Shown here: piece after piece, positions 19,662-28,514 of the stretch | Layout of the letters: each line of letters begins with the position of its first letter | Numbering within the stretch: position 1 is the first letter of the stretch | Origin: Candidatus Accumulibacter regalis | GTDB lineage: Bacteria > Pseudomonadota > Gammaproteobacteria > Burkholderiales > Rhodocyclaceae | Length of the DNA stretch: 64,000 bases | Assembly (NCBI GenBank): GCA_000585075.1 | Contig: JEMY01000006.1 | Span: 24,027-88,026 of the forward strand | Reading direction: 5' to 3' | Notes under the pieces: generated by a model | The model's input: only the letters and a program-made list of their open reading frames with translations | Database searches by the model: none | Told to the model about the DNA's origin: nothing | Translations under genes and position numbers: made by a program

Positions 19662-19976
19662 ACGGCGCGAGGACCCGCCAGCGGTTGACGCTGAACATTT
19701 CCCGCAAGCGCGACAGTGGCGTGAGCGCGCACTTGGTGGCGTCTCTTCCACCGCGACAGTGATCGATGCCAAGCGCACCAACGCGCCGCCACCCTTTCCA
19801 GGCCGCCCAGAGTACGGGTACTGAATGCGTTGCTGAAGGCCGGAAGTACTTGGTCCTGCGCCCGCCTCGGTAATATTGTCAAGAGCGCAGGCGCCACGAA
19901 TTGACCAGAGGGGCGACACGGACGATACTTCGCCTGCCAGCTATCGTGGAGTTGCCAAGAGAATCGGAGATACGTT
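19662..19976 (+). other. 315-nt gap without a recognisable gene
   Basis: Between the RraA-like gene and the ankyrin gene I find no conserved reading frame, convincing hairpin terminator or tRNA-like element. An AT-rich patch (GGTAATATTGTC near 19870) might be part of a promoter for the ankyrin gene, but no matching -35 is clear. Confidence 0.4.
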
Positions 19977-20486
19977 GTGACCACTGCCATTGACCTGCTC
20001 AAAGCGATCCGGACAGGCCGCCTGCAAGAGGTACGAGCCCTGCTCGACGCCGGGACCTCGGTCGAGATAGATGACGGCCGGGGAGATCCCGGCTTACCGC
20101 TGGGTGTTGCGTGCTTCATGGGGCACGTTGATATCGTTCGGGAACTGATCAGCCGCGGCGCAAAAGTCAATACAGCGGACAACGGCCAGCTCACCTCGCC
20201 CTTGTCGATGGCCCTTCGTGGTCGCCGGACCGAAGTTGTGAAGGCACTGATCGAACTGGGGGCCGATGTCCCACCTGGCATGGTGACCGGGCTGACCGAC
20301 CAGGAAATGCTGATCGCGCGCTGGCGCGGGCGCCACTACGGCGCGACGAGCACCAGCGAGGCAGCAGAGTCGAGCGACGAACACCCGGTTTTCGAGGAAA
20401 TCGAAATGATCCGCTGCTACGGCACGGACACCTCGGTCCTAGACGCCGACCTGATCCGTGCGGCACGCGACATGGACAAGAAGTAG
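19977..20486 (+). CDS. Ankyrin-repeat protein
   Basis: 169 residues with about three ankyrin repeats in the N-terminal 110 residues: DLLKAIRTGRLQEVRALLDAG, LGVACFMGHVDIVRELISRG and PLSMALRGRRTEVVKALIELGAD. The C-terminus is acidic and unlike ankyrin (AAESSDEHPVFEEIEMIR...). Ankyrin proteins are protein-binding scaffolds; the partner here is unknown. The start is GTG at 19977, preceded by GGAGAT (19966-19971). It stands alone between two gene-poor stretches and has no signal peptide, so it is probably cytoplasmic. Confidence 0.8.
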   Translation: MTTAIDLLKAIRTGRLQEVRALLDAGTSVEIDDGRGDPGLPLGVACFMGHVDIVRELISRGAKVNTADNGQLTSPLSMALRGRRTEVVKALIELGADVPPGMVTGLTDQEMLIARWRGRHYGATSTSEAAESSDEHPVFEEIEMIRCYGTDTSVLDADLIRAARDMDKK

Positions 20487-20539
20487 CGGCACGAATCCGC
20501 CCGCGACTGCTCGCCCTGAGCGGCGATGGCGAGTGAGCA

Positions 20540-20593
20540 CGCTGTACGCTGATCGCGCGCGAGTGTGGAAATAGCTGCAGCCAGCGTACAGCG
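20540..20593 (+). repeat. 12-bp perfect inverted repeat
   Basis: Arms CGCTGTACGCTG (20540-20551) and CAGCGTACAGCG (20582-20593) are perfect complements with a 30-nt loop. It lies 54 nt past the ankyrin stop, so it may be a terminator hairpin (no T run follows) or the scar/end of a mobile element next to the decayed frame at 20614. Confidence 0.6.
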
Positions 20594-20613
20594 CGCGGCG
20601 TTCCGGGGCAGAT

Positions 20614-20877
20614 ATGGCCAACAAGGAAAGCGCACACTTCTGGCGCCGGCGTGAAACGCAGGCGTAGCTCGTCTGGCTGAACGGCTACGCCAATTGCCTG
20701 GTTACAAGCGGCGCAATCACCGTCCACTTCGACCAGCGAACGGAGAGCCCAGCCCGGCTGGTCGCGATGCTCACCGAAGCGGTGGACGAGTACTGCCGCG
20801 AGAGCGCTGTCGCCGAGGGCACGGGCAGCAAGCCAGAGCGCCCTTCGGCCAGCTGCGCCAATAACGCTGGAAAGTGA
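20614..20877 (+). pseudogene. Decayed or interrupted reading frame (amber after 17 codons)
   Basis: From ATG 20614 the frame reads MANKESAHFWRRRETQA, then TAG at 20665-20667, then a further 69 sense codons (LVWLNGYANCLVTSGAIT ... LTEAVDEYCRESAVAEG) to a TGA at 20875-20877. The N-terminus faintly recalls the HFWRR...W pattern of small accessory proteins of IS66-type elements, but the rest does not. No domain is recognised. The reading frame may be a gene remnant or chance, and the opposite strand also has an open frame of unknown worth. Confidence 0.3.
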
Positions 20878-20931
20878 CCCTTCCGGGACGGGCCTTGGTA
20901 CCAGAAATCCCTTGAGCATAGGCAAGAAGCA

Positions 20932-21027
20932 TTTCGCACACGACAATTACGTCTCGTAATGCGAAAACACGACGACAAACGGCTGTTTTGTCTCGACAAA
21001 AAATATATCTTATGTCTTATATAAGAC
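20932..21027 (+). promoter_or_regulatory. Array of inverted repeats upstream of aceA (putative operators)
   Basis: Three symmetric elements precede the aceA promoter. The first is TTTCGCA...TGCGAAA (20932-20938 / 20960-20966), with an inner ATTACG-TCT-CGTAAT (20946-20960). The second is TTTTGTC-TC-GACAAAA (20986-21001), preceded by another GACAAA (20974-20979). The third is the perfect 14-bp palindrome GTCTTATATAAGAC (21014-21027), ending 3 nt before the -35. The sequence is strikingly AT-rich against its surroundings. This looks like a control region bound by one or more dimeric regulators; which ones is unknown. Confidence 0.6.
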
Positions 21028-21029
21028 CA

Positions 21030-21058
21030 TTGCGAGCATTAGCAAAGGCCGTTATACT
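21030..21058 (+). promoter_or_regulatory. Sigma-70 type promoter of aceA
   Basis: TTGCGA (21030-21035), an exact 17-nt spacer and TATACT (21053-21058). The predicted start near 21065 gives a leader of about 95 nt before the aceA ATG at 21162, which has GGAG (21152-21155) in front. Confidence 0.7.
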
Positions 21059-21161
21059 GGATGCCATTGGTTACCCGCTGTCGAGCCTCTGACCCCCTGC
21101 TGCTTCGACCCCGGGCGCCACTCTTGTCGCAACCGCACTTCCTAATTTTGGAGAGCCAATC

Positions 21162-22460
21162 ATGAGTACCAAAGAACAGCAGATCGCCGAACTGGAAAAA
21201 GACTGGGCCGAGAATCCCCGCTGGAAGGGCATCAAGCGCGGCTACTCGGCTGCCGATGTCGTGCGCCTGCGAGGTTCCTTCCCAATCGAGCACACCGTCG
21301 CCCGTCGCGGCGCCGAAAAGCTGTGGAACCTGGTCAACAACGAACCCTTCGTCAACTGCCTCGGTGCGCTCACCGGCGGCCAGGCGATGCAACAGGTCAA
21401 GGCCGGCGTCAAAGCGATCTATCTCTCCGGCTGGCAGGTTGCCGCCGACAACAACTCGTACGCGGCGATGTACCCCGACCAGTCGTTGTATCCGGTCGAC
21501 TCGGTACCCAAGGTCGTCGAGCGCATCAACAACTCCTTCCGTCGTGCCGATGAAATCCAGTGCTCGAAAGACATCGGTCCTGGTGACAAGGGCTACATCG
21601 ACTATTTCGCGCCAATCGTCGCCGATGCCGAGGCCGGGTTTGGCGGTGTGCTGAACGCCTTCGAACTGATGAAGGCGATGATCCGCGCGGGCGCAGCCGG
21701 CGTGCACTGGGAAGACCAGTTGGCGTCGGTCAAGAAATGCGGCCACATGGGCGGCAAGGTCCTGGTGCCGACGCAGGAAGCGGTCCAGAAGCTGATCGCC
21801 GCGCGCTTCGCCGCCGACGTCTGCGGCGTACCAACCCTCGTCATCGCCCGTACCGACGCTGAAGCAGCCGATCTGCTGACCTCCGATTGCGACGACAACG
21901 ACAAGCCCTTTGTCACCGGCGAGCGCACTTCGGAAGGCTTCTACAAGACCAAGAAAGGTCTGCAACAGGCTATCTCACGCGCCGTCGCCTACGCCGAGTA
22001 CGCCGACCTGGTATGGTGCGAGACAGGCACGCCCGATCTCGAATTCGCGCGCCAGTTTGCCGAAGCCGTGCATGCCAAACACCCGGGCAAGATGCTCGCT
22101 TACAACTGCTCGCCATCGTTCAACTGGAAGAAGAACCTCGACGACGCAACGATCGCAAAATTCCAGAAGGAACTCGGCGCGATGGGCTACAAGTACCAGT
22201 TCATCACCCTCGCCGGCATCCACAACATGTGGTACCACATGTTCGATCTGGCGCAGGACTACGTCAAACGCGGCATGACCGCTTACGTCGAAAAAGTCCA
22301 GGAACCGGAATTCGCGGCGCGCGATCGCGGCTACAGCTTCGTATCGCACCAGCAGGAAGTCGGTACCGGCTACTTCGACGACGTAACCACGGTCATCCAG
22401 GGCGGCACCTCGTCGGTCACCGCACTGACCGGATCGACCGAAGAAGACCAGTTTCACTAA
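21162..22460 (+). CDS. aceA: Isocitrate lyase
   Basis: First glyoxylate shunt enzyme: cleaves isocitrate to succinate and glyoxylate, allowing net growth on acetate or fatty acids. 432 residues, close to the E. coli type. The active-site signature is [16 protein letters not shown] (catalytic Cys in KKCGH). Other blocks are [12 protein letters not shown], the WEDQLAS segment, and [10 protein letters not shown]. The start ATG at 21162 has a GGAG Shine-Dalgarno, and it ends in a strong terminator, so it is monocistronic. Malate synthase (aceB) lies 4.4 kb downstream rather than adjacent. Confidence 0.98.
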   Translation: MSTKEQQIAELEKDWAENPRWKGIKRGYSAADVVRLRGSFPIEHTVARRGAEKLWNLVNNEPFVNCLGALTGGQAMQQVKAGVKAIYLSGWQVAADNNSYAAMYPDQSLYPVDSVPKVVERINNSFRRADEIQCSKDIGPGDKGYIDYFAPIVADAEAGFGGVLNAFELMKAMIRAGAAGVHWEDQLASVKKCGHMGGKVLVPTQEAVQKLIAARFAADVCGVPTLVIARTDAEAADLLTSDCDDNDKPFVTGERTSEGFYKTKKGLQQAISRAVAYAEYADLVWCETGTPDLEFARQFAEAVHAKHPGKMLAYNCSPSFNWKKNLDDATIAKFQKELGAMGYKYQFITLAGIHNMWYHMFDLAQDYVKRGMTAYVEKVQEPEFAARDRGYSFVSHQQEVGTGYFDDVTTVIQGGTSSVTALTGSTEEDQFH

Positions 22461-22481
22461 GCGACAGGGACAGCCAAGGGA

Positions 22482-22507
22482 ACCGCGCGCAGGCGCGGTT
22501 TTTTTTT
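22482..22507 (+). terminator. Rho-independent terminator of aceA
   Basis: Hairpin AACCGCGC (22482-22489) / GCGCGGTT (22494-22501) with a 4-nt loop, followed by an unbroken T run to 22507, 22 nt past the aceA stop. Confidence 0.95.
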
Positions 22508-22672
22508 CCGCTTCCAGCACACCCTTCTCGCGAGCAGCCGCGCGCAGCCCGTTCTTGCCGCCGATCCACGACATCGGCGTTCGGAAAAACATTGGCGCAC
22601 GCTGGTGTAAAGTGGACTCTCGAACAGCTGCGCAAGCAGCGCGTGACTCCGACTACCACCCGCCGATGAACG

Positions 22673-24517
22673 ATGACTTCTGACGCTGATCGCGTCGACC
22701 TCGAGCTGACCGGTAGCGCCATCCAGAAGGCCAGCGCCTCGGCGCTGGCAATGGTCTTTGGTCAAGCCATCGTCGCCGTGATCGCCTGGCTCTACGTCTC
22801 GCAGGGGATCGCCCTGCTGATCCTGACGACGGCGGTGCTTGTCGCCGCCTGGCGACGCGCCCTGCACCACAGCTGGCCACTGATGGCGTCGACCGCGACG
22901 GGCTTCCGGCGTGCGCGCTTGAGCTTCCTGGGGATGGTCAGCGTGCTGGCAACGATCAACGTGCTCAGCATTGCGACGGTCTATCCGCAAGTACCCGCGC
23001 AGGCGGCAGCGCTGGTTCTCATCGTCCTTCTCGCCGCGCTCACCGTCGCGGCCTTGTTTCTCACCCTTGTCAGGTGGGCACTCCTGCTCTGGCTGCTGCC
23101 CCCCTTGTTGACGACGATGGTCGTTTCGCTGCTCCAGGGTGACGGCCACGGTCACGCCCTGGCCGCCGTGGCGCCCGTTTACGGGCTGATCACTGTCCGT
23201 GCTGCACGCGACCAGCTCGCGGCGGCCACCGCCGAGATTCGGCAACGGATCGCTCTCGAAGATGCTGCCACGGCGCTGGCGCTTGCCAAACAACAGGCCG
23301 ACGACGCGAACCTGGCCAAGTCGCGCTTCCTGGCGACGATGAGTCACGAGATCCGCACGCCAATGAACGGCATGATCGGCACGCTCGATCTGCTGGCCAA
23401 CTCGCCATTGACGGCGACGCAGGAGCGCTGGGTCAATACGGCGGTATCCTCCAGCCGCGCGCTGCTCGAGGTCATCAACGATGTCCTCGACCTGTCGTCG
23501 ATCGAAGCCGGAAAGCTGCGGCTTCGCCAGGAGGAGTTTTCCCCGGCTGCTGTCGCCGAGGCAGCCGTCGCCCTCTTTTCGGCAGCTGCGGCGGGCAAGC
23601 GCGTGCGCTTGTTTGCCACCCTGGCACCAGAGATCCCGCGACGATTGATCGGCGATTCGGCGCGCACCCGGCAGATTCTGCTCAACCTGCTCGGCAATGC
23701 GCTCAAGTTCACCGAGCGCGGCGAAATCTCGCTCTCCGTGGGGAAGGACGATGCCGACGCCGCCAGCGACGATCAGTCGCCGATGATTCTGTTCACCGTC
23801 CGCGATACCGGTGTCGGCATTGACGAGAAATGGCACGCAGCGCTCTTTCAGCCATTCAGCCAGGCCGACCAGGTGAGCACCGGGCAGCATCAAGGCACAG
23901 GTCTGGGCCTGGCGTTGGTAAAACAGCTCGCCGACGCCATGGGCGGTAGCATAGGCTGGCACAGCAGCACTGCCGCCGGAAACAGTGGATCGACTTTCAT
24001 CGTCCGCATCCCGTACCAGAAGCCTCGGACGAGCGATGAGGAGCAGCCGAATGTAGAGCCGGCGGCCGCGGCTTCGGCCACGGCAGCAAAGGAAGACCTT
24101 CCCGCGCTGTTGACAGGCCGAACGGCGGCTTCCGCACTTGCCGGAAAACTGCTGCTGGTCGACGACAACGCGATCAATCGCCTGGTCGGGAACAGCATGC
24201 TGTCATCGCTAGGCTTCACCGTTGTTGAGGCAACCCAGGGCGAAGAGGCGCTCGCTGCGCTGGCATCGGATTCCTTCGTGCTGGTCCTAATGGATTGCCA
24301 GATGCCGGTCCTGGACGGCTTCGAGGCCACTCGCAGGATTCGCCAGCGCGAGGCTGCACTGGGTCTGCCGAGAGTGCCGGTGATCGCAGTCACGGCCAAC
24401 GCTTTCGAAGGCGACGCCACAGCCTGCTACGCGGCAGGAATGGACGGCTACCTGGCAAAGCCCTTCACGTTGTCCCAGCTCCGCAGCACCGTCGAGGCTT
24501 TCCTGAACAGGCGTTAG
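22673..24517 (+). CDS. Membrane-bound hybrid sensor histidine kinase/response regulator
   Basis: 614 residues. The N-terminal membrane domain has about five or six hydrophobic helices (residues ~22-175) and no obvious large periplasmic sensor. A short coiled linker (~176-215) leads to HisKA with [15 protein letters not shown] (phospho-acceptor H225) and HATPase with N box [17 protein letters not shown]1 DTGVGID and G2 [20 protein letters not shown]-terminal receiver domain (~485-610) has [10 protein letters not shown], phospho-acceptor Asp in [14 protein letters not shown] and the Lys in YLAKPF. No separate regulator lies next to it, so the output partner is unknown. The stimulus cannot be inferred. 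Confidence 0.92.
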   Translation: MTSDADRVDLELTGSAIQKASASALAMVFGQAIVAVIAWLYVSQGIALLILTTAVLVAAWRRALHHSWPLMASTATGFRRARLSFLGMVSVLATINVLSIATVYPQVPAQAAALVLIVLLAALTVAALFLTLVRWALLLWLLPPLLTTMVVSLLQGDGHGHALAAVAPVYGLITVRAARDQLAAATAEIRQRIALEDAATALALAKQQADDANLAKSRFLATMSHEIRTPMNGMIGTLDLLANSPLTATQERWVNTAVSSSRALLEVINDVLDLSSIEAGKLRLRQEEFSPAAVAEAAVALFSAAAAGKRVRLFATLAPEIPRRLIGDSARTRQILLNLLGNALKFTERGEISLSVGKDDADAASDDQSPMILFTVRDTGVGIDEKWHAALFQPFSQADQVSTGQHQGTGLGLALVKQLADAMGGSIGWHSSTAAGNSGSTFIVRIPYQKPRTSDEEQPNVEPAAAASATAAKEDLPALLTGRTAASALAGKLLLVDDNAINRLVGNSMLSSLGFTVVEATQGEEALAALASDSFVLVLMDCQMPVLDGFEATRRIRQREAALGLPRVPVIAVTANAFEGDATACYAAGMDGYLAKPFTLSQLRSTVEAFLNRR

Positions 24518-24842
24518 GAACCACCCCCCCACTTCGCCTGCGACCGGCGGAGCCTTGGCCAGCGCGCCGAAAGTGCCGTCGACACACGCGTTTCGCGGCA
24601 CTTGACGCCCGGCGGGGTGGACCTGCGCTCCGGGTTCTCACTTCCCAAAAACTGATCGAACTCCCGCCCCCTTCCGGCAGAGGTCGTGAACTGCGACGCG
24701 ACGCCATGAACCGGCGGCGTCAGTCGCCCCGATCCCGGCAGGAGAAGACTGTCAGCTTTCTTTACAGCGACAGCGGGGAACATTAAAACGACCTGATAAA
24801 TCAGCCTGTAACTCACTGATTACATAAGCCCCCCTTATGTGC
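24518..24842 (+). other. Non-coding stretch with short palindromes before a sigma-54 type promoter
   Basis: No conserved gene seen. Near its right end are the palindrome CTGAT-AA-ATCAG (24793-24804) and a hairpin ACATAAG-CCCCC-CTTATGT (24822-24840). Both lie within 50 nt upstream of the -24 box. They could be binding sites for an enhancer-binding protein or IHF-like factor; that is inference. Confidence 0.45.
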
Positions 24843-24858
24843 CGGCATGGTCCTTGCT
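24843..24858 (+). promoter_or_regulatory. Sigma-54 (RpoN) -24/-12 type promoter
   Basis: CGGCATGGTCCTTGCT matches the consensus TGGCACR-N4-TTGCW at all but two fixed positions (T to C at the first base, C to T at the sixth), with the required 10 nt between the invariant GG and GC. Transcription would start near 24870. The first convincing gene downstream on this strand is the zinc-ribbon gene at 25499, about 630 nt away. Confidence 0.6.
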
Positions 24859-24869
24859 TATCTATGATT

Positions 24870-25498
24870 GACAAGGCTGGCGGGTTCCCGGGCGAGGACC
24901 GGGCGAGCGCCACGACTTGCCGCCTCCCGGAGGTTTCTTGGTCGAGCGCCTCAGACGCTGCGCTAGGCCATTGAACGGAATGGGGTTTTTAAGCCAGCCG
25001 CAGGCGCTTTGCGGTCATGGAGCGGCGCAGGCGCTTGTCGCCAGCACGGATTCCGCAGACTGTTTCGTTCGGCGCCTCCGTCGCCGGCGGGCGGCAAAAG
25101 CCGCCGTTCACCTAAGCGGCGAACGGCCTGGCGACCACTTATTGGCGAGGCACAAACCCATGCCGTGCATTAACAGAGTTTTTACAGTTTTCCGCCCGAG
25201 CACATTGCCGTACCCCGATGTTGATGACCACGACAGTTCCGAAAAACCGCTGCCTCGAGCAGCTATTGCGCGACTCACTTAGCCAATGAAAACGCTCACT
25301 GCCCCCCCGCCAAGCGATCCAGCGACGAGCATCGACCGATCGCCACCGCCTTTTCCACGCCATCTGAACGAGATTCGCGAGCATGGCCTGTGCGCCGAGA
25401 AAGCCAAGGACACGGCCCCCTACGCGTCTCCGTCGCAGAGAGTCTGCACGCTTGCCGGCGCCCTTTCCGCAAACCACTCCCCTGATCCGGTAACCCCC
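24870..25498 (+). other. 629-nt region without a convincing gene, downstream of the sigma-54 box
   Basis: No recognisable protein is encoded. Visible structure includes a palindrome CCTCC-C-GGAGG near 24927-24937, an 11-bp direct repeat CGCAGGCGCTT at 24999-25009 and 25026-25036, and a hairpin GGCGGC-AAAA-GCCGCC near 25090-25105 followed by a GCCGTTC/GAACGGC pair. It could be a structured non-coding RNA or a very long leader of the gene at 25499. I cannot match it to a known RNA family. Confidence 0.35.
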
Positions 25499-25696
25499 AT
25501 GACCACGAAAGTCTGTGTCAAGTGCAAGCAGGAAAAACCGCTGCTCGAGTTCCACAAGAACTCGCGCAGTGCCGATGGCCTGCATTCCTACTGCAAGGAG
25601 TGCAACCGTGCGCAGGCACTAGCGCACATCAAGGCCGAGAAGGCGCGCAAGGCCTTGCTGAGAGCCGCGAAGAAGGCAGCCGCCAGCTCTCAATAA
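25499..25696 (+). CDS. Small zinc-ribbon protein
   Basis: 65 residues: two CxxC knuckles (KVCVKCKQEKPLLEFHK and HSYCKECNRAQA) followed by a very basic Ala/Lys helix (KARKALLRAAKKAAA). The KxCxKCxxEKPLxEFxKxxxSxDGLxxYCKxC pattern is that of small treble-clef/zinc-ribbon proteins found in phage and bacterial genomes, often beside HNH or endonuclease VII domains; no nuclease domain remains here. ATG 25499 is chosen because the motif starts there; the frame is open further upstream without recognisable content. It probably binds nucleic acid. It may be read from the sigma-54 promoter at 24843. Confidence 0.65.
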   Translation: MTTKVCVKCKQEKPLLEFHKNSRSADGLHSYCKECNRAQALAHIKAEKARKALLRAAKKAAASSQ

Positions 25697-25837
25697 ACGG
25701 CGGACGGCGCTGGGCAGCCCGGCAAGCAAGCGCTCGGCCGGGAATTCTTGCCCGGCGCCACGGCACTTCACCGGCTCGCCGCCAGAAGGCGAGCACTCGC
25801 GCAGCGAGCGCCACCGCAAGGCGTGCGCGCCAGGGTT

Positions 25838-26776
25838 TCAACGGCCGAGCCCCCAGTACTGCGGGTTGCCGAAAGTCGTCTTCAAGCGGTCAATGAACAA
25901 GCGTACGCGCAGCGGCAGATGGCGGCGTTGTGGGAATACCGCGTAAATGCCCACCGGCGGTGCGGCATAGTCGTCGAGCAGGGAAATCAGTCGCCCGCAG
26001 CGCAGGTCGTCCCCCACTTCCCATACGGATCGCCAGGCCAGGCCCTTGCCGGCCAGTGCCCACTCGTGCAGAACCGCGCCATCGTTGCACTCGAATGCTC
26101 CCGACACCTTGCGCTGCACGACCTCTCCGGCCGGTGTTTCGCGCAAGGTCCAGCCACGCTGCTGGTCAAGCGACAGGCAGTTATGCGCCGCCAGATCGGC
26201 AGGAGCCAAGGGCTGCCCGTGCCTGGCCAGATAGGCGGGACTGGCCACCACCACCCGCCGCATTTCGCCGAGCTTGCTGCTGGCCAGACTCGAATCCGCC
26301 ATTTCCCCGATGCGCACGGCACAGTCAACGCCCTCGTTGAGCAGGTCGACGACGCGATCGCTGAGGTCCAGCCGTACGCTGACGTCGGGGTTCTCCTCAA
26401 TGAAAGCGACCACCTGTGGCGCCACGTGCCGCCGTCCGAAACCCGCTGGCGCTGAAACCTTGAGGTGACCGCTGGCACGAACGCCACCAAGAGAAACCGC
26501 CGCTTCGGCATTCGCCAGTTCATTGAGGATGCGTTGGCAGTCTTCGAGAAAAGCCTGTCCCTCGAAGCTCAAGGACAGCTTTCGCGTCGTGCGCAGCAGC
26601 AACTTGACGCCAAGGCGCGCCTCGAGCGCGTCAAGACGGCGTCCGATGACCGCGGGAGTGACGCCCTCGACCCTGGCCGCCGCCGACAGGCTGCCGCGCG
26701 TCGCTGAATCAACGAAAGCACGAATTTGCTTGAGGTGATCCACGCCAGCGATTACATACCAGAAGTAAAAGATCAT
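25838..26776 (-). CDS. LysR-family transcriptional regulator
   Basis: About 300 residues: N-terminal winged helix-turn-helix (FVDSATRGSLSAAARVEGVTPAVIGRRLDALEARLGVKLLLRTTRKLSLS) and a periplasmic-binding-like effector domain (from ~residue 100, SGHLKVSAPAGFGRRHVAPQV...). Divergent from aceB with 84 nt between, the classic LysR arrangement, so it is a candidate regulator of malate synthase or of itself. The ATG at 26774-26776 is used; a GTG at 26743 (VDHLKQIRAF) gives a more usual LysR N-terminus and may be the real start. The effector is unknown. Confidence 0.88.
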   Translation of the reverse strand: MIFYFWYVIAGVDHLKQIRAFVDSATRGSLSAAARVEGVTPAVIGRRLDALEARLGVKLLLRTTRKLSLSFEGQAFLEDCQRILNELANAEAAVSLGGVRASGHLKVSAPAGFGRRHVAPQVVAFIEENPDVSVRLDLSDRVVDLLNEGVDCAVRIGEMADSSLASSKLGEMRRVVVASPAYLARHGQPLAPADLAAHNCLSLDQQRGWTLRETPAGEVVQRKVSGAFECNDGAVLHEWALAGKGLAWRSVWEVGDDLRCGRLISLLDDYAAPPVGIYAVFPQRRHLPLRVRLFIDRLKTTFGNPQYWGLGR

Positions 26777-26779
26777 TTG

Positions 26780-26821
26780 ATTCTAATCGGTCTTCTCTTT
26801 CAATGCTGCGTCTAATAGAAT
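26780..26821 (+). promoter_or_regulatory. Inverted repeat in the LysR-aceB intergenic region
   Basis: ATTCTA (26780-26785) and TAGAAT (26816-26821) form a 6-bp inverted pair 30 nt apart in an AT-rich stretch between the divergent LysR gene and aceB. The spacing allows two turns of DNA between half sites on one face. The aceB ATG at 26861 follows CAGGAG. The palindrome found upstream of aceA is not present here. Confidence 0.4.
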
Positions 26822-26860
26822 TGCCGCACTGCATCATAAACCTTCGACAGGAGCCACGAC

Positions 26861-28459
26861 ATGAGCCTCAATCTGCCCGCTGGAATGGAAATCAACGCCC
26901 CCATCAAGCCCGGTTACGAAACCATTCTGACTGCTGACGCGCTGGCTCTGGTCGCCAAACTGCACCGTGCGTACGAAGGCATCCGCCAGGAGTTGCTGCA
27001 GGCGCGCATCGACCGCCAGGCGGCTATCGACGCTGGCGAAATGCCCGACTTCCTGCCTGAGACCAGGAATATCCGCGAGGGCGACTGGAGCGTTTCCCCG
27101 CTGCCCAAGGCACTCGAGCGGCGGCGCACCGAGATCACCGGTCCGGTTGAAGCGAAGATGGTCATCAATGCCTTCAACTCTGGCGCCGACTCGTACATGG
27201 CCGACTTCGAAGACTCGAACAGCCCGAAGTGGGACAACCAGATTCAGGGCCAGGTCAACCTCTACAAGGCCATCCGGCACGAGTTGTCGTTCGTCAACGA
27301 AGCCGGCAAGGAGTATCGCCTCAACGACAAGGTCGCCACGCTGCAGATTCGTCCGCGCGGCTGGCACCTCGACGAGAAGCACGTGACCGTCGACGGTCGA
27401 CGCGTTTCCGGCGGCATCTTCGACTTCGCGCTGGTCTTCTTCCACAACGCCAAAGAGCAGATCGCGCGCGGCGCCGGCCCCTTCTACTACCTGCCGAAGA
27501 TGGAGTCGCACCTCGAAGCGCGTCTGTGGAACGACATCTTCGTCATGGCTCAGGAGCATGTCGGCCTGCCGCGCGGCACGATCAAGGCGACGGTACTGGT
27601 CGAGACCATTCTGGCGACCTTCGAGATGGAAGAAATCCTCTATGAACTGCGGGAACACTCGGCCGGTCTCAACGCCGGCCGCTGGGACTACATATTCTCG
27701 TGCATCAAGAAGTTCAAGAAGAATCCGGACTTCTGCCTCGCCAACCGTGCCGCGATCACCATGGAAGTTCCCTTCATGCGCAGCTATGCGCTGCAGCTGG
27801 TCAAGGTCTGTCACTCGCGTGGCGCGCCGGCGATGGGTGGCATGAGCGCTCTGATTCCGATCAAGAACGATCCGCAGGCCAATGAAAAGGCGCTCGCCGG
27901 CATCCGCCACGACAAGGCGCGCGATGCCAAAGACGGCTTCGACGGCGGCTGGGTCGCCCACCCGGGCCTGGTCTCGATCGCCGCCGAGGAGTTTCAGAAA
28001 GTGCTCGGCGATCGCCCGAATCAATGGGAAAAACAGCGCCACGAGGTGTTTACCGCGGCCGACTTCCTCGACTTCCAGCCCTCGCAACCGATCACCGAAC
28101 CAGGCGTGCGCAACAACATCAACGTCGGCATCCACTACCTCGGCAGCTGGCTCGCCGGCAACGGTTGCGTGCCCATCCACAACCTGATGGAAGACGCGGC
28201 AACCGCCGAGATCTCGCGCTCGCAGGTCTGGCAATGGGTGGTGTCCCCGAAAGGCGTTCTCGACGATGGGCGCAAGGTCACCGCCGAAATGGTGCGCGCC
28301 ATGATTGCCGAGGAACTGGTGAAGGTGAAGGCGGCAGTCAGCGAACAGGGTGAAGACACGGCCACCTACGACCGGGCCGCGGTGATCTTCGACAAGATGT
28401 CGCTGAGCGCCGAGTACCCCGAGTTCCTGACCCTGCCGCTGTACGAAGCGATGGACTGA
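26861..28459 (+). CDS. aceB: Malate synthase A
   Basis: Second glyoxylate shunt enzyme: joins glyoxylate and acetyl-CoA to malate. 532 residues, the AceB (A-type) length. Blocks seen: MADFEDSNSPKWDNQIQGQVNL (metal/substrate Asp and Glu), RPRGWHLDEKH, YYLPKMESHLEARLWND, the signature LVETILATFEMEEILYELREHSAGLNAGRWDYIFS, and the VAHPGLVSIA region. ATG 26861 has a good CAGGAG. It is monocistronic, with its own terminator and a divergent LysR gene. aceA is 4.4 kb away under a different control region. Confidence 0.98.
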   Translation: MSLNLPAGMEINAPIKPGYETILTADALALVAKLHRAYEGIRQELLQARIDRQAAIDAGEMPDFLPETRNIREGDWSVSPLPKALERRRTEITGPVEAKMVINAFNSGADSYMADFEDSNSPKWDNQIQGQVNLYKAIRHELSFVNEAGKEYRLNDKVATLQIRPRGWHLDEKHVTVDGRRVSGGIFDFALVFFHNAKEQIARGAGPFYYLPKMESHLEARLWNDIFVMAQEHVGLPRGTIKATVLVETILATFEMEEILYELREHSAGLNAGRWDYIFSCIKKFKKNPDFCLANRAAITMEVPFMRSYALQLVKVCHSRGAPAMGGMSALIPIKNDPQANEKALAGIRHDKARDAKDGFDGGWVAHPGLVSIAAEEFQKVLGDRPNQWEKQRHEVFTAADFLDFQPSQPITEPGVRNNINVGIHYLGSWLAGNGCVPIHNLMEDAATAEISRSQVWQWVVSPKGVLDDGRKVTAEMVRAMIAEELVKVKAAVSEQGEDTATYDRAAVIFDKMSLSAEYPEFLTLPLYEAMD

Positions 28460-28483
28460 GGGCGGCGCAAAAAGCTCGCTGAA

Positions 28484-28514
28484 AAGGCGCCGCACGTACG
28501 CGGCGCCTTTTTTT
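28484..28514 (+). terminator. Rho-independent terminator of aceB
   Basis: Hairpin AAGGCGCCGC (28484-28493) / GCGGCGCCTT (28500-28509) with a 6-nt loop and a T run to 28514, 25 nt after the aceB stop. Confidence 0.95.

Noticed and set aside
24917..25282. 121-codon open frame in the gene-free region after the sigma-54 promoter
   Set aside because: No Shine-Dalgarno, Arg/Pro-rich shadow-like composition and no recognisable domain.
26834..28495. Long open frame antisense to aceB (about 550 codons)
   Set aside because: Complement of a highly conserved enzyme gene; residues show the Arg/His/Asp-rich composition of shadow frames.
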